A DNA stretch of 64,000 bases from Trachythela sp. YZ-2020 (Eukaryota; Cnidaria; Anthozoa; Malacalcyonacea; Clavulariidae): positions 2,604,001 to 2,668,000 of the forward strand of contig JADLSH010000217.1 in NCBI GenBank assembly GCA_016169945.1, read 5' to 3'. Numbering within the stretch: position 1 is the first letter of the stretch; each line of letters starts with the position of its first letter. Of this stretch, positions 38,352 through 49,869 are shown in pieces. The translations under genes were made by a program, and so were the position numbers. The notes below the pieces were generated by a model. That model was not told the origin of the DNA. It did not search any database and saw nothing but the letters and a program-made list of their open reading frames with translations.

Positions 38352-39248
38352 TCAATTAACGACAACTCTGATAAATCCTCGTAAACCTCGGTAAAGTAGA
38401 GTCAAGAAATCGATAAATATTATTTCCAAATTTACGTGGCAAGGGATTGAGATGAACTTGGGGCAATTGTGGAGTGTTGATGAACTCGCAGTAATAAAAA
38501 CACACGAACTTGATTGAATTGTAGACTCAATCATCGAATTTAACATTGAAGGCGATGAACTATGTTGAGCATCAATACTGGAACTGAATATTGATGGTGA
38601 TAGACTAAGTTCAGCATCAATACTGGAACTGAATACTGATGGCGAAGGACTGAGTATAATATTGATAGTGGAACTTAATATTGATGATGATGGACTGAGC
38701 TGAACATCAAAACTGGGACTCAATACTGATGATGATGGACTGAGCTGAACATCAAAACTGGGACTGAATACTGATGGTGATGGACTAAGTTGAGCATCAA
38801 TAGTGAAACTGAACACTGATGGTGATAGACTGCCTTGAGCATCAATACTTGACATGAAATTTAACGGCGATGGACTGTGTTGAATATTAACATTGGAACG
38901 AAACATTTCCTTCAAGGATGGTGACGAATTATACAGAAAAGCGTCGTTGGAAATTAAGAATGCCAATGAGGAGACAAGTGATTGTGATGAACTACCATCC
39001 ATGCTTTCGATAACAGATGTACTTGGAGTCAAATTTACACTGGAATTCGATTGTGGCGTAGATTTTATTCGTTTCACATTCACACTTATAATTTGGAAAG
39101 TATTTTTACTCGCAACGTTAGCATGTTTTAGTGTGTTTGTTATGTTAACTTGCGTTGCGGAGCTGGCTAGGAAAACGCTACTAAAACTCGTCACTAGAAA
39201 GATTAAAAGAGATGGACTAAGTAGAAATTGCGTACTGTGCCTGATCAT
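38352..39248 (-). CDS. Intact serine-rich/SEA-like reading frame within the disrupted locus
   Basis: Open for 298 codons. It starts with a hydrophobic stretch (SLLIFLVTSFSSVFLASSA) that aligns with the SEA β-strand region of the 43.7-kb copy rather than being a clear signal peptide. It continues as SVNVKRIKSTPQSNSSVN (compare GLNVTRIKSTP at 43.6 kb) and then 15-aa repeats rich in Ser, Pro and acidic Asp-Ala/Val-Gln. The exon probably ends near 38444 (GCCAC|GTAAAT), though this phase does not match the next exon. It is the cleanest example of the stalk reading frame and sets the strand for the giant array at 1-11 kb. Confidence 0.5.
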   Translation of the reverse strand: MIRHSTQFLLSPSLLIFLVTSFSSVFLASSATQVNITNTLKHANVASKNTFQIISVNVKRIKSTPQSNSSVNLTPSTSVIESMDGSSSQSLVSSLAFLISNDAFLYNSSPSLKEMFRSNVNIQHSPSPLNFMSSIDAQGSLSPSVFSFTIDAQLSPSPSVFSPSFDVQLSPSSSVLSPSFDVQLSPSSSILSSTINIILSPSPSVFSSSIDAELSLSPSIFSSSIDAQHSSSPSMLNSMIESTIQSSSCVFITASSSTLHNCPKFISIPCHVNLEIIFIDFLTLLYRGLRGFIRVVVN

Positions 39249-39289
39249 AGAGGGCGAAAAACTCGGTTAAATATCTACCGTGAAAATTG

Positions 39290-39945
39290 ACTTTTTCATT
39301 GGCGGTGACACTACCATCGATTGTGATTGACTAGGTTGACCATTGACTGTGAAAATTGACCTTGACATTGACGTTGATGGTGATTGAATGGGTCGATCAT
39401 CAACTCTGAAAACTGACGTTAACATTTATGATGATGGTGACACTACCATTGATGTTGATTGACTAGTACTGGATTGAATATTTACTCTGGAAATTAACAT
39501 TGACATTGACGGTGATTGACTGGATTGAACATCAACTCTGGAAACTGATATTGACGTTGATGGTGATTGACTGGTTTGCAAATCAACACTGGAAATTGAT
39601 GGCGATTGACTGTGTTGACAATCAACTGTGGACGCTGATATTGACATTGATGGTGATTGGCCGGTTTGAACATTACTGTGAAAACTGATATTGACGGTGA
39701 TTGACTGGGTTGACCATCAACTGTAGACGCTGACTTTGACATTCATGGTGATTGACTGGGTTTAACATTAACACTGGAAATTGATATTGACGATGATTGA
39801 CTGGGGTTACCATCAACAATGGATCTGAACATACATGGTGATGGACTGTGTTCAACATCAACACTGGAATTGAATACTGATACTGATACTGATGGACTGA
39901 GTTGAACATGAAGACTGGAACTGAATACTGATGATGATTAACTGG
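39290..39945. repeat. Serine-rich stalk repeats, left of the retroelement
   Basis: Degenerate units of the type GATTGACTGGATTGAACATC ... GACATTGACG, read on the minus strand as VDVQSSQSPSMSMLIS. These repeats continue at 43375 on the other side of the retroelement. Confidence 0.8.
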
Positions 39946-40152
39946 GCGCCGACAATGGCTGCCACGGGGAATTTTAGGCCTCCAGTATTTAGTGTTTTTA
40001 TCGTCTTGGGTTTTTGCCTCTAAGATTGTTCTTCTTAGAGTTTTCTAAGATTGTTCTTCAAACACCATTGGCAAATCAGGATGTGGGTTCGCTCTGCGAT
40101 TCTGTTTTTTGTCATAAAGTGAATTTCAGACAAGGCGGCTTATTTAACGAAA

Positions 40153-41097
40153 GTGGACCTATTCAAACTTCGTGGTGTTTCCAACAAAAGTATTTTGTCA
40201 AACTCGGTTCTTGCGAACCTGAAACTGAACGGTATTCTACATTATCGAGGAAAACGGGCTGTTGGCAGAAGAAGGATCGAAAGCATTATAATAAACAGAA
40301 TTTCTGTCTATAAATCGAGAAATCATTCGTGCCATTATTCAAACCTTGTTCAGGTTCCATTGACTGCATCTGCTATTGTTTATAACAATAGAACACACTT
40401 AATGAAGTGTCGCCTGTTAAATGCTCAGTCTCTTAGGAACAAGTGCGCTGACTTTGTTGATTATGTTCATGAACATAAAGTGGATATCGCAGTTATTACT
40501 GAAACCTGGTTTAAAACTGTTGACTCTGCTGTAAAAATCGATGCGACTCCAACTGGTTATCGGCTTCTAGATCATTCACGCACTGGTAGAACTGGCTGGG
40601 GAACCGGTGTTTTGGTACGCGATAGTCTACAAATTAAAAAGCTTCGAGTGGGCAATTTAGTTTCATTTAAATACTCAGAATGGAACATTGTATCTGGCTC
40701 ATTTCGGCTTCGTCTCGTTGTGATCTACAGGCCTCCTTATTCGCCTAGTCACGCAGTAACTGCTGGTGATTTCATAACAGAATTCGCTGTGTACCTGGAA
40801 TCAGTTGTCATGGCTACTGAGTGTCTTCTGATAGCTGGGGATTTCAACCTTCAGGTGAATATACCAACGGATGTGTATAGTGTAAAGGTTTTAGATCTTC
40901 TGCCCTCAATGGGTCAATGTCAGCATGTTACTTTTCCCACTCATGTATCCGGTAACACACTTGACTTGCTTATTACTCGCGAAATTGACTCTGTTTTGGG
41001 TCAACCACCAGCACCAGGTCACTATTTTTCTTATCATTGCTCGATTTTGTTTGATCTGACTACAACTAAGGCGCTGCTTTCAAGGAAGAAAATATAA
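40153..41097 (+). pseudogene. Retrotransposon AP endonuclease region
   Basis: KCRLLNAQSLRNKCADFVDY, then VDIAVITETWF, YRPPYSPS and LLIAGDFNL are the standard motifs of the apurinic-like endonuclease that nicks target DNA in non-LTR retrotransposons. The terminal motif (FSYHCSILFDL) matches the usual SDH/H-containing end with a substituted residue. The frame closes at TAA 41095-41097, before the linker to the reverse transcriptase. Confidence 0.85.
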
Positions 41098-41306
41098 TTT
41101 CGAGTAACTAAAGCCATTGACATACCGGCGCTTATGAATGATATTTCGACTTCCAGACTGTATTTAGACCCTCCTAATGATATTGATCTGCTAGTTGGAT
41201 GTTACAATACGCGCTGTCAAGTCTCTTGAATCGCTATGCTCCAATTTAAACTAGGTTTGTCACTATTAGGGAAAAAGTTCCATGGTACACGGAGGAGGTT
41301 CGTGTT

Positions 41307-43265
41307 ATGAAGAGAGAACGTAGGCGTGCGGAGAGAAAGTGGAAGACGACGAGAAGTGATACAGATTTCGAGCGGTTCAAGGCGTTAAAAAATCGTGTCA
41401 CGTTTTTGCTAAATGAATCTAGGTCGTCTTATCTCTCTGAATTCATTGACAAAAACGCTGACAGCCAAAGTAAGCTTTTCAAAGCTGCTAAAAGTCTGCT
41501 GGTAAGGAAGGACTGCCTATCTTTTCCGGATTACATAGATAAAACGGTGCTGGCAAATGACATTGCTAAATTTTTCGTGGAAAAGATTTTGCTCATACGT
41601 GGTGAGTTGCATGATGTGGTTGCCACAATGGAATTGCGAGAAAATGAGCCGACGACATCTGGCGTCTCATTATCTGAATCTTTCAAGTTGTTGACTGAGG
41701 ATGATGTGCATGAGCTTATAATTAATTCTAAAACGACATCCTGTTGCCTAGATCCGATGCCAACGACTTTATTGTTATCATGTATTGATTCATTGCTTCC
41801 TATGATCACGAAGATAATTAACATCTCGTTAGACTCAGGATATTTTTCGAAAGTATGGAAAGAGGCTGTCGTTCTCCCGTTACTGAAAAAAGTTGGTCTG
41901 GAATCGGTGTTCGAGAATTTACGAGCAGTTAGTAATTTGCAATATGTGTCTAAGCTCACGGAACGTGCAGTATATAATCAGATGTATGACCATTTGTTGA
42001 GATCGGGCCTCTGTCCACAATTTCAGTCTGCCTATCGCCAATTTTATAGCACGGAGACTGCTTTATTAAAGGTTACAAATGACATCCTTCTTAATATGAA
42101 CTCGCAACGTGTTACACTGTTGGTGTTACTGGATCTAAGCTCAGCATTTGATACAGTCAATCATGGAATATTACTCAGGCGTTTGAACAATAAATTTGGC
42201 ATAAGTGGAAAGGTTTTAGACTGGTTCGTGTCGTATTTGTCGGGAAGGAGTCAGAGGGTCATATTTGAGGGAGCAACATCTGATAGCTTCAATCTCAATT
42301 TTGGTGTCCCACAAGGGTCTTGTTTGGGACCGCTTCTATTCACAGTATATGCATCTGAGATGTTTGAGATCATTGAAGCTCACCTACCTGATGCCCACTG
42401 TTTTGCTGATGATTCACAGCTATATCTATCGTTTAAGCCAGACAGTTCTACTGGTCAAGCTGAAGCTGTACTCGCCATGGAGAACTGTATTGCAGACTTA
42501 AGGAATTGGATGTTTAAGGATAAACTTAAACTAAATGATGACAAGACGGAATTTTTAGTTATAGGATCCAAGTAACAGTTAGCCAAAATTGAAATGTCTT
42601 GTTGTGTTCAAGATGAAACCAATACCATTCAGTCTGTTCCTGCAGTACGAAACTTAGGCTCCTGGTTTGACAGTAACTTATCAATGTCCGTACACGTAAC
42701 GAAATCCTGCAGAGCAGCTTTGTTCTGGCTTCATAATATCAGGCGTATAAGTAAATATCTGTCCCGAGACAAATTAGAGACCGTTATCCATGCATTTATC
42801 ACCAATCGAATAGATTATTGCAACAGCCTGTTGTATGGACTACCAAAACGTGAGTTAGCAAAGGTACAAAGAGTGCAGAATTCAGCCGCAAGACTTTTAG
42901 CATCAACCAAGATATATGACCATATTACGCCCATTCTGTGCGAACTTCACTGGTTGCCAATCAGTTTTAGAATAGATAATAAGATTATACTTTTAACGTT
43001 TAAGGCTATACATGGAATGGCTCCGGACTATATTAGTAACTTAGTTACTATTAGGCAGCCGGCGCGCTATTGTCTGCGTTCTTGCACTAGTACTGTTCTA
43101 CTTTATCCTGAAGGCAAGATGCTTAGTACATTCGGTGATCGTTGTTTTAGTGCAGCGGCACCAAAACTCTGGAATGCCCTTCCAGCAACAATGCGGAGCA
43201 TATTTTCAATTAATACTTTTAAATCTAGCCTGAAGACATATCTTTTTAAATTAGCATTTTACTAA
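41307..43265 (+). pseudogene. Retrotransposon reverse transcriptase and C-terminal domain
   Basis: Motifs in order: KKVGLESVFENLRAVSNLQY, LVLLDLSSAFDTVNHGILL, FGVPQGSCLGPLLFTVYASE and the catalytic box HCFADDSQLYL (FADD variant of YxDD). One in-frame TAA at 42573-42575 interrupts the same frame, which then continues from 42576 to 43265 with ITNRIDYCNSLLYGLPKREL and AAPKLWNALPATMR, the characteristic C-terminal region. The upstream linker at 41100-41306 is frameshifted. Confidence 0.88.
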
Positions 43266-44049
43266 TGTTTCTATATATATATATATATAATTTCAATATG
43301 TATGTACTGCGCTTTTGTTCATTTTTATGTTAAAAAGCGCATTATAAATTAATAAAATAATAATTATTATTATCAACCCTGGAACTGAATACAGGTGGTG
43401 ACACGCGGAGTTGAATATTGACAGTGGAATTTAATATTGCCGTCATTGACAGTGATGGACTAATTAGAACATCGACGCTGGTAAGTGAAAATGCCAATGA
43501 GGAAGCGAATGACTGTAATGAGCTGCCAGGTATGCGCTTTGGACAGCAGGTGTACTTGGAGCCACATATGCACTCGAACTCAATGGTGGCGTAGATTTTA
43601 TTCGTGTCACATTCAAACCTATAATTTCGACAGTATTATTTCCCGTTTGCAATGTTCTCCGCAGTTGCTTTGGAGTTTATTTCAAAAATTAGCCTTGTCT
43701 CTTCTACAACGCTTCCACTGGAGAACGAAACAACTTATGCTCTAATGAATCCCGCAACCCTCGAGTATATTTAATTCAATAAACTAACAACTTTGTTAGA
43801 CAATTCTCTAAACACTTAGCTTGTTCGATTTTTAAAGTCTTCGGAAAATTCTTGTTCAAATGTGATGACTGCCTCATAATCAATATCTTCAGCAACTGGT
43901 GCAGTGACAATTAACATTGACGCGACCAACGATTGAAACGAAGACGGTGAAACGTGCATAAGTAAAGAAGATGATTGATATACAATCACGGTCTGTGATG
44001 AGCTTGGCGGAAAATTGCTGATCACTGACGGCGAAGGATTGGGTTGCAT

Positions 44050-44565
44050 AAATACAGTTGAAACAGACATTCTCATTGATGGTGACACTAACATCGACGA
44101 TGATTGACTGGGTTGAACGACTCTGCAAATTGTTATTGACACTGATGGTGACTTTGATATTGATGGCGACATTAACATTGCTGGTGATATTGACATTGAT
44201 GGTGGCAGTGACATTAATTACGATATTAGCTTTGATGGTGACATTGAGATTGACGGTGACTTCGAAATTAATGGTGTCATTAAAATTGACATTGATGGTG
44301 ACATTGATATTAATGGTGATATTGACATTGATGGTGATATTGAAATAAATAATGACATCGACATTGATGGTGACTTCGAGATTAATGGTACATTGACATT
44401 GATGGTGATATTGACATTGATGGTGATATTGACGTTGATGGCGACATTGAGATTGATGGTGACATTGACATTGATGGTAGCGTTGACATTGATGGCGATA
44501 TTGACATAGATAGCGACATTGACATTGATGGTGACGTTACCATTGATGGTAATTGACTAGGTTGA
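44050..44565. repeat. Nearly pure 12-bp coding minisatellite
   Basis: About 40 copies of GACATTGATGGT with substitutions, read on the minus strand as Ser-Met-Ser-Pro/Ser-Ile-Ser. It is the simplest form of the core unit seen in the 1-11 kb array. Confidence 0.9.
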
Positions 44566-45299
44566 TCATCAACCCAGGAAACTGATACTGACGGTGATTG
44601 CTAAGTTTACCATCAACTTTGGGTGCTGACATTGACGGCGATTATCTGGGTTGAACATCCAAACTGGAAACTGATATTGACGATGATTGAAAGGGTTGAC
44701 CATCATTTCTGGACGCTTACATTGACATTGACAGTCATTAACTCGGTTTAACATATTCTCTGGAAACCGACACAGACAGTGATTGACTGCGTTGACGATG
44801 TACTGTGGAAACTGACATTGACATTGATGATGATTGACTGGGCTGAACACCTACTCTGGAGACAGACATTGACGGTGCTGGTGACACTGCCATTAATGGT
44901 GATTGACTGGGTTGAACATCAATTGATATTGATAGTGACGACATTATCATTAATGGTGTTTGAATGCATTGAACATCAACTTTGGAAACGGGCATTTTCA
45001 ATGATGTTTATTGACTGGGTCCAACATCAACTCTGGACACTGAAATTAACATCGATTGATCTTGACTTGGTTGAACGGCAACTTTGGAAACTGACATTGA
45101 CATTGATTATAATGGACTGGTTTGAATATCAAATCTAGAAACTGACATTTCCATTGATGTTGACACTACCATTGATTGAGCTTCACTTGGTTGAATATAA
45201 TTTCTGGGCACAGACATTGACATTGATGGTGTTAGACTGGGCTGAACATTACCATTTGAAAATTATTTTTGTACTAATATTGATGGACTGGGTTGAATC

Positions 45300-46390
45300 A
45301 TACCACTGGAAGTTGCACAATCTGAAAAAGAAAAGAAAGCACATGGTGTTGTATTTGATTGAAAATATTTTGCAAGATGCAATTGATATTCAAAAGCAGG
45401 TATGGTGGTTTTTGTAATTGTTCGATTTGATTGCAATAACACTCTTTCTAAGCAGCAAGGTAATCCTGCCTATAGTAAGTAAGTGTAAGTGGGGGTATAC
45501 TAACCGCCCTTACTTGAAACCTCGTAGCAGATTTGCAATTAGGGGGGTTGTATAAAAACTAGCTGACCTCCGATAGTTATACAATTTTGTCAACATCTCT
45601 CAGCTAAACGACATACCAACGCTAAACATGTATCTGCAAAATTTTATTTTATCAAACGGTTGCCTTACTTGCCGCTGAGAGCTGAGCTGAATTACGAAGG
45701 ACACAGCTCGACTTGATCGAGTCGAAGACTTATTAAAGGCGCCTCTGGCTACGGCCGCATGACTTTTGTCTGATCAGGCAGCACAACTACAATGGATTAA
45801 TATCACATTAACACTCAACTCGCATATACCCACTCCACAAAACATTGTCTATTTCTTTCATACTAGCATAGATAAATAAATTAATTTATGTAAAGAATTA
45901 GCTTCAGGTAAGTTAGCATCATATTTGTAGAATTAGCTGGTTGAACTCTACTTTAAGCATGAAATTAATCACGTGGCTAAATACAATAATGAAAAATGCA
46001 CCTTCCTCGTACCACTTTAACCCTAAAATAATTTTGCTTGTCGTAATCAGCTTGAAGCCTTATTTCATTTTATACTGGTACAAGTGGTAGTAATGCCAAA
46101 CTGTTATACACAGCATTGAATTAATATGGTCAGTGCCTAATTAGGATCATAATTAAGATCCAAATGAGAAGCAATGTTACTGTTTCTTGTTAGGATATTA
46201 AGCAATAATTTATATAATGGTGGAACTTATTGTATAGGCGCTTATTATACATACATACATTATTCAGCTCACTCCCCTTTGGGGCTTTTCAGTGACCGAT
46301 TACAGCAAGTATCTCGCATATCTATTTTATGTACTTACCCTATATTATCTATTTTTACAACAATTGTGATATTACTTTCCTAATCTGTAT
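45300..46390. other. No gene recognised
   Basis: AT-rich flank upstream (on the minus strand) of the serine-rich locus. The first exon and promoter of that gene might be here, but none was identified. Confidence 0.4.
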
Positions 46391-46399
46391 ATTCTAACC

Positions 46400-46760
46400 C
46401 ACCCAGTCAACTTTCCCCGTGGGAGGAAACCCGCGACTTTCGGCAGAGCGTTGACTTACTCTTTTCACATAAGTGTGATGAGTAAAGTCCTCAACGAGAA
46501 TCGAACTCAAGCAGTCAGAGATAAAAGGCGCTTGCTCTGACGACAGCGCCGCCGAAGTCCACTTCTTAAGATCATGCCCAATAAAAGTAATTAACAGTCT
46601 GAAGCTTCCTGGCGTTATGAAACACAACACGAAAATATCCAACATTTGAAAAACGAATGAGAAATATACGCAATAGTTAACGACAAACACATGCATTACT
46701 GTCGTAATGGTCGTAACTGTCGTGAACACGTCATGTTCGGCCAAGGACCGCGGATCAGGG
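46400..46760 (-). mobile_element. tRNA-derived SINE-like sequence
   Basis: On the minus strand a tRNA-like head has a B-box-like GAGTTCGATTCTCGTTGAGG and an upstream GTCAGAGCAAGCGCCTTTTA. It is followed by GTCAACGCTCTGCCGAAAGT and GCGGGTTTCCTCCCACGGGG, a body I associate with a widespread invertebrate SINE. The precise family is not assigned. Confidence 0.5.
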
Positions 46761-46964
46761 GGGTTACGGGCTTTACCTCACATCCTCATGATGTGTCATA
46801 CTGTACAAGTTGTGATTTATAGTAGAATGCACATAAATTGACGACGAATACATTACGAGTCTCAATTTTGGAGTGATTTTCCCTGTGTTAATTATTGAAT
46901 AATACTGTAGACTTCCAAGGCACGGTTATCCTGGTTGTAGAGATTTATTTCATGGCAATGTTAT

Positions 46965-47700
46965 TATGTAGAACGCGTTCCAAACAATTTTGAATAATTC
47001 CAAAGTAAAATTTTCCCGCAAAATAAGGAAAAAAAACGAAAAAAAACGCAAATTGTTTATTTTATCAAAAGAAATGTGCTATTTTTTTGCAGACAATTAA
47101 TTGCAATCTGCACAAACAGCATTTTTTATATAAAAACTAGGCTCTGCCAAAAAGGTGTTCATAGAAAATTGCATTTTGGCAACAATGGATAATTGGATAT
47201 GGTAATAACTGTGCATGGGATGGTCAGCAAGCAAAAATAGATATGGTCATTGAAAATGTTCTGAGTGTTTAAAATCTCACATAAATTTCAACATCAAACA
47301 GGTGTCCGAATTTCGGACTCCTTTACAGGCCAAATGCTTCCAAATCTCACAAAAATAACAACATGAAACAGGTCTCCGAATTTCGGACTCCTTTACAGGC
47401 CGAATGTTTCCAAATCTCACATAAATATCAACATCAAACAAGGTATCCGAATTTCGGACTCCTTTACAGGCCAAATGTTTCCAAATCTCACATAAATATC
47501 AACATCAAACAGGTGTCCGAATTTCGGACTCCTTTACAGGCCAAATGTTTCCAAATCTCACATAAATATCAACATCAAACAGGAACCCGAATTTTCGGAC
47601 TCCCTAACACAGCTCAAGTGTTTCAATTTCCACATAAACATTACAGACAAATGCTCCGAACAATTGGATTGGAGCTTCCTTTTTGCTAGTAGCCAATCAG
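46965..47700. mobile_element. Element with internal 71-bp palindrome-bearing repeats, copy 1
   Basis: The left end carries AACGCGTTCCAAACAATTTT, found in inverse at the far end of the 57.95-59.19 kb element. Inside, five copies of a 70-73 bp unit (47300-47640) each contain GTCCGAATTTCGGAC, 7-bp inverted arms around one base. The shared word TTTTTGCAGACAATTAA also links the two copies. Confidence 0.65.
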
Positions 47701-48317
47701 AGGCTTTGTAAACAAAACTGGTTGTGAATTACAATTTGTTCGCACCGGTTCCAAATTGCTCAGAGCAATCTCCTATCAAAAGAGAACATCCGGTTTGACT
47801 GTAACATCAAATGGGTCTCTGAATTTCAGAATCCCTTATAGATCAAATGTTTCCAATTAGAGTAAAAATATATTCTAAGGTTGTTTCACTATAGGGCTCC
47901 ATTTAAATATAGCGAAGAATAAAAGCATTAGAGCCAGAAATTTAATGCAAAATGATTGCTGTACACTTAACTCAAAATTATTATCCACTACATGTATTAA
48001 AGTTATTACTATTATTATTCGAGATGGTGCCCAAACTGACCGACAGCTGGGAAACATAAACACAAGCAATTTTTGTCATTATTAATTCCATTATTCCTCC
48101 CCACGAAGAATGAAAAGTATTCTATGTTCTCACAGGTTTCTTACAGTTATTAACATACCTCTTATCGACTCTTAACAGTCTTTTGAGTACCAGCTGGGTA
48201 GTTTCGACTTTCAAGCTCAAAATTTATATTAAAATTGGAATTATTCCCGTTAGCTGTCCAGTGTCTGAATTTTCAAAATCGAATAACAATGGTATTTCCA
48301 CAAACAATAAGTTTATT

Positions 48318-49077
48318 ATGCGCCAATCAAGTTATACTGTTAACATCCCCCCCCCGGGCATAGCCCGGGGCATTTGAACTTTTCGAAACTTTGTGGTCAA
48401 ATTTCCCACCCCCAGGACAAAAATGCTGTTCAAATTCCACACATACAAAGTAAAATTGATGGTCAAATGCCCCACCCCCAGGTCATTCTGACCATAATTC
48501 TGTCAGTTCGAGTTTGGAATTGTGTGAAAACATATGCACTGAATTCTGAAGCAACTCCAACATTTTAATAAATGAAACACTGTGTTAAACATCTTATACT
48601 CAAAACTGTCAATCACCTTCTCCAATTCATTTTTCCGGAGCCATTCTGTCATGTGAGTGGTGTTTTCAGGAACTGCGGAGCAGGGTGGGCCCGGGGGCCT
48701 TGGCCCCCCCAATAATTATTTAAGATTCCAAAATATTCCTATTGGGTTTCCCCCAGCCCGCACCCCCCTCAATCCAAAAATTGCTCCGCGGTCCCTGGTT
48801 TTGTTGCTTAAAAGCATCTAAAGTGTACTCCATTTTGATTTGTGAAGCTTTGTAAGTCTCAGACCTCGCGCAATCTAGTGTGCCAAATCACATCTACTCT
48901 GTGGCCAAATGCAGTGAACTCTAGTCAAATGCCCCACGCTCTTGTGAGTCAGCGTCAAATGCCCTACCCCAACAGCAGTACAAAAGGTCAAATTTCCCAC
49001 TCCAGGGATAGAGCAAGGTGTCAAATGCCCGGCTATGCCTGTGGGGGGATGTTAACAGTATAAATTGATTGGCGCAT
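48318..49077. mobile_element. 760-bp element with ATGCGCCAATCAA inverted ends and internal TCAAATGCCCCACCCC motifs
   Basis: The left end ATGCGCCAATCAAGTTATAC and right end (reverse complement ATGCGCCAATCAATTTATAC) match over about 60 bp, reaching GGCATAGCC near each end. TCAAATGCCCCACCCCCA-like motifs recur at least six times inside. A TA-type target site is possible. No transposase. Confidence 0.75.
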
Positions 49078-49382
49078 TATGCCTACATTTTCCATATTTC
49101 GAACTTCCTCCAGATTTGTTTCTTTTCAAAGCCATCAAAACAGTAATTTCCTTTAATTATCCAGAATTTTATACTGAATTTATACATGAGCAGATGAGCT
49201 AGCTCTGTTGCTAGGTGATATTGACATATATAGGAAGGCACTTCATGTTGCAGGGATATTTTGGATCCTGACCACGTCGTGACGCCTAATCCTGCCTAAC
49301 CTTCCCTTGCGGATATTTGTTTTCACTAAATCTTATACATGTCAATGGGTAACAATTAACACTTATTTACTGACGCCGATGG

Positions 49383-49440
49383 AACAGTGTGTTTTGTGGA
49401 CCTGAGATCGGGCGGTCGAGGGGCCACAAAACATACTGTT
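49383..49440. repeat. 58-bp hairpin
   Basis: AACAGTGTGTTTTGTGG at 49383 is mirrored with one mismatch by CCACAAAACATACTGTT at 49424-49440. Loop of about 24 bases. Confidence 0.7.
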
Positions 49441-49544
49441 TTCCCGAGGATTTGGGCAATATTAGAGCTTTCGGATTGGCTGGTTAAAGAAATGTTCTCC
49501 TTTCTCATTGGCTCGATCTGTTTGACTCATCTTGACTAATTCGC

Positions 49545-49612
49545 TCCTTGGGGTATTCAGCAACGCTGCTTGGGGTATTCAGCAGTCGCTCCTTGGGGTA
49601 TTCAGCAGTCTT
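49545..49612. repeat. 24-bp tandem repeat, three copies, upstream of the TATA box
   Basis: CGCTCCTTGGGGTATTCAGC occurs three times with minor change, ending about 80 bp upstream of the TATA box. It could hold promoter elements. Confidence 0.6.
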
Positions 49613-49689
49613 CAGTCAATACGAAATGAAAATAAAGTCTTTCTGATTGCTACTTGACCGGAAATGTTCAAATTGGTTTGAGTATCGAG

Positions 49690-49697
49690 TATAAAAG
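49690..49697 (+). promoter_or_regulatory. TATA box
   Basis: TATAAAAG lies 36 bases upstream of the ATG at 49726, so transcription would begin about 5-10 bases before the start codon, a very short leader. Confidence 0.5.
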
Positions 49698-49725
49698 TTG
49701 AACACATGCAGATCTGTTCAAGAAA

Positions 49726-49869
49726 ATGCACGCTTTGGATACAGGATGTGTCCAAGTGCTTTTAGATGCTATAGATGACACTGATATCAGTCTGTCGAGA
49801 GATTTTGGCGCAGAATTTTCATTCCCTGAATTGCTCGTCAACAAAATAAGAAGTGTACAGCGATTAAAG
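49726..49869 (+). CDS. First exon of an unidentified gene
   Basis: Forty-eight codons, MHALDTGCVQVLLDAIDDTD... ending ...LLVNKIRSVQRLK at a donor TTAAAG|GTATTA (phase 0). The peptide is acidic and helix-prone with no signal peptide. It follows a TATA box at 49690. No family is recognised and no second exon was found between here and 51.2 kb. It could belong to a host gene or to a mobile element. Confidence 0.4.

Larger units (their letters stand above)
39945..43375 (+). mobile_element. CR1/L2-like non-LTR retrotransposon, degenerate
   Basis: Inserted within the stalk repeats and ending in a TAATAATTATTATTAT microsatellite tail, as in CR1/L2-like elements. No target duplication was found, as is common for this group. 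Order: 5' region, AP-type endonuclease, reverse transcriptase and a C-terminal domain, all on the plus strand. Broken by a stop at 41095, a shift and stop near 41220-41250, and an in-frame TAA at 42573-42575, so it is not autonomous. Confidence 0.85.
38100..45300 (-). pseudogene. SEA-domain and serine-rich, single-pass membrane mucin-like gene, disrupted
   Basis: The minus strand shows repeating [serine-rich stalk + SEA] modules. In order: stalk 45300-44000; SEA N-half (EAVITFEQEFSEDFKNRT, exon end 43820); SEA C-half near 43700-43560 (SFSSGSVVEETRLIFEINSK, containing the GSVV-type autoproteolysis motif); stalk to 43375; a retroelement insertion; stalk 39940-39290; SEA-like C-half 39150-39030 (TQVNITNTLKHANVA); stalk 38900-38500 with a 45-bp/15-aa unit (SIDAQLSPSPSVFSP); then exon 38344-38100 with a SEA C-half (SIVADIDVIFNLVEANATVQ) and a transmembrane helix (WQIILIVFLVVVFLIPVVV). 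SEA mucins are cleaved but stay associated at the cell surface. Damage: TGA at 38216-38214 between SEA and the helix, CTAAGT instead of GTAAGT at the 43819 donor, a frameshift near 43650, stops in the 44-45 kb stalk, and the retroelement. It may be two partial paralogues rather than one gene. Confidence 0.55.

Noticed and set aside
40014..40313. Separate small gene upstream of the retroelement endonuclease
   Set aside because: It overlaps the retroelement 5' region in another frame and shows no independent features.
46394..46744. 116-codon minus-strand reading frame
   Set aside because: It runs through the SINE-like sequence and has no protein character.
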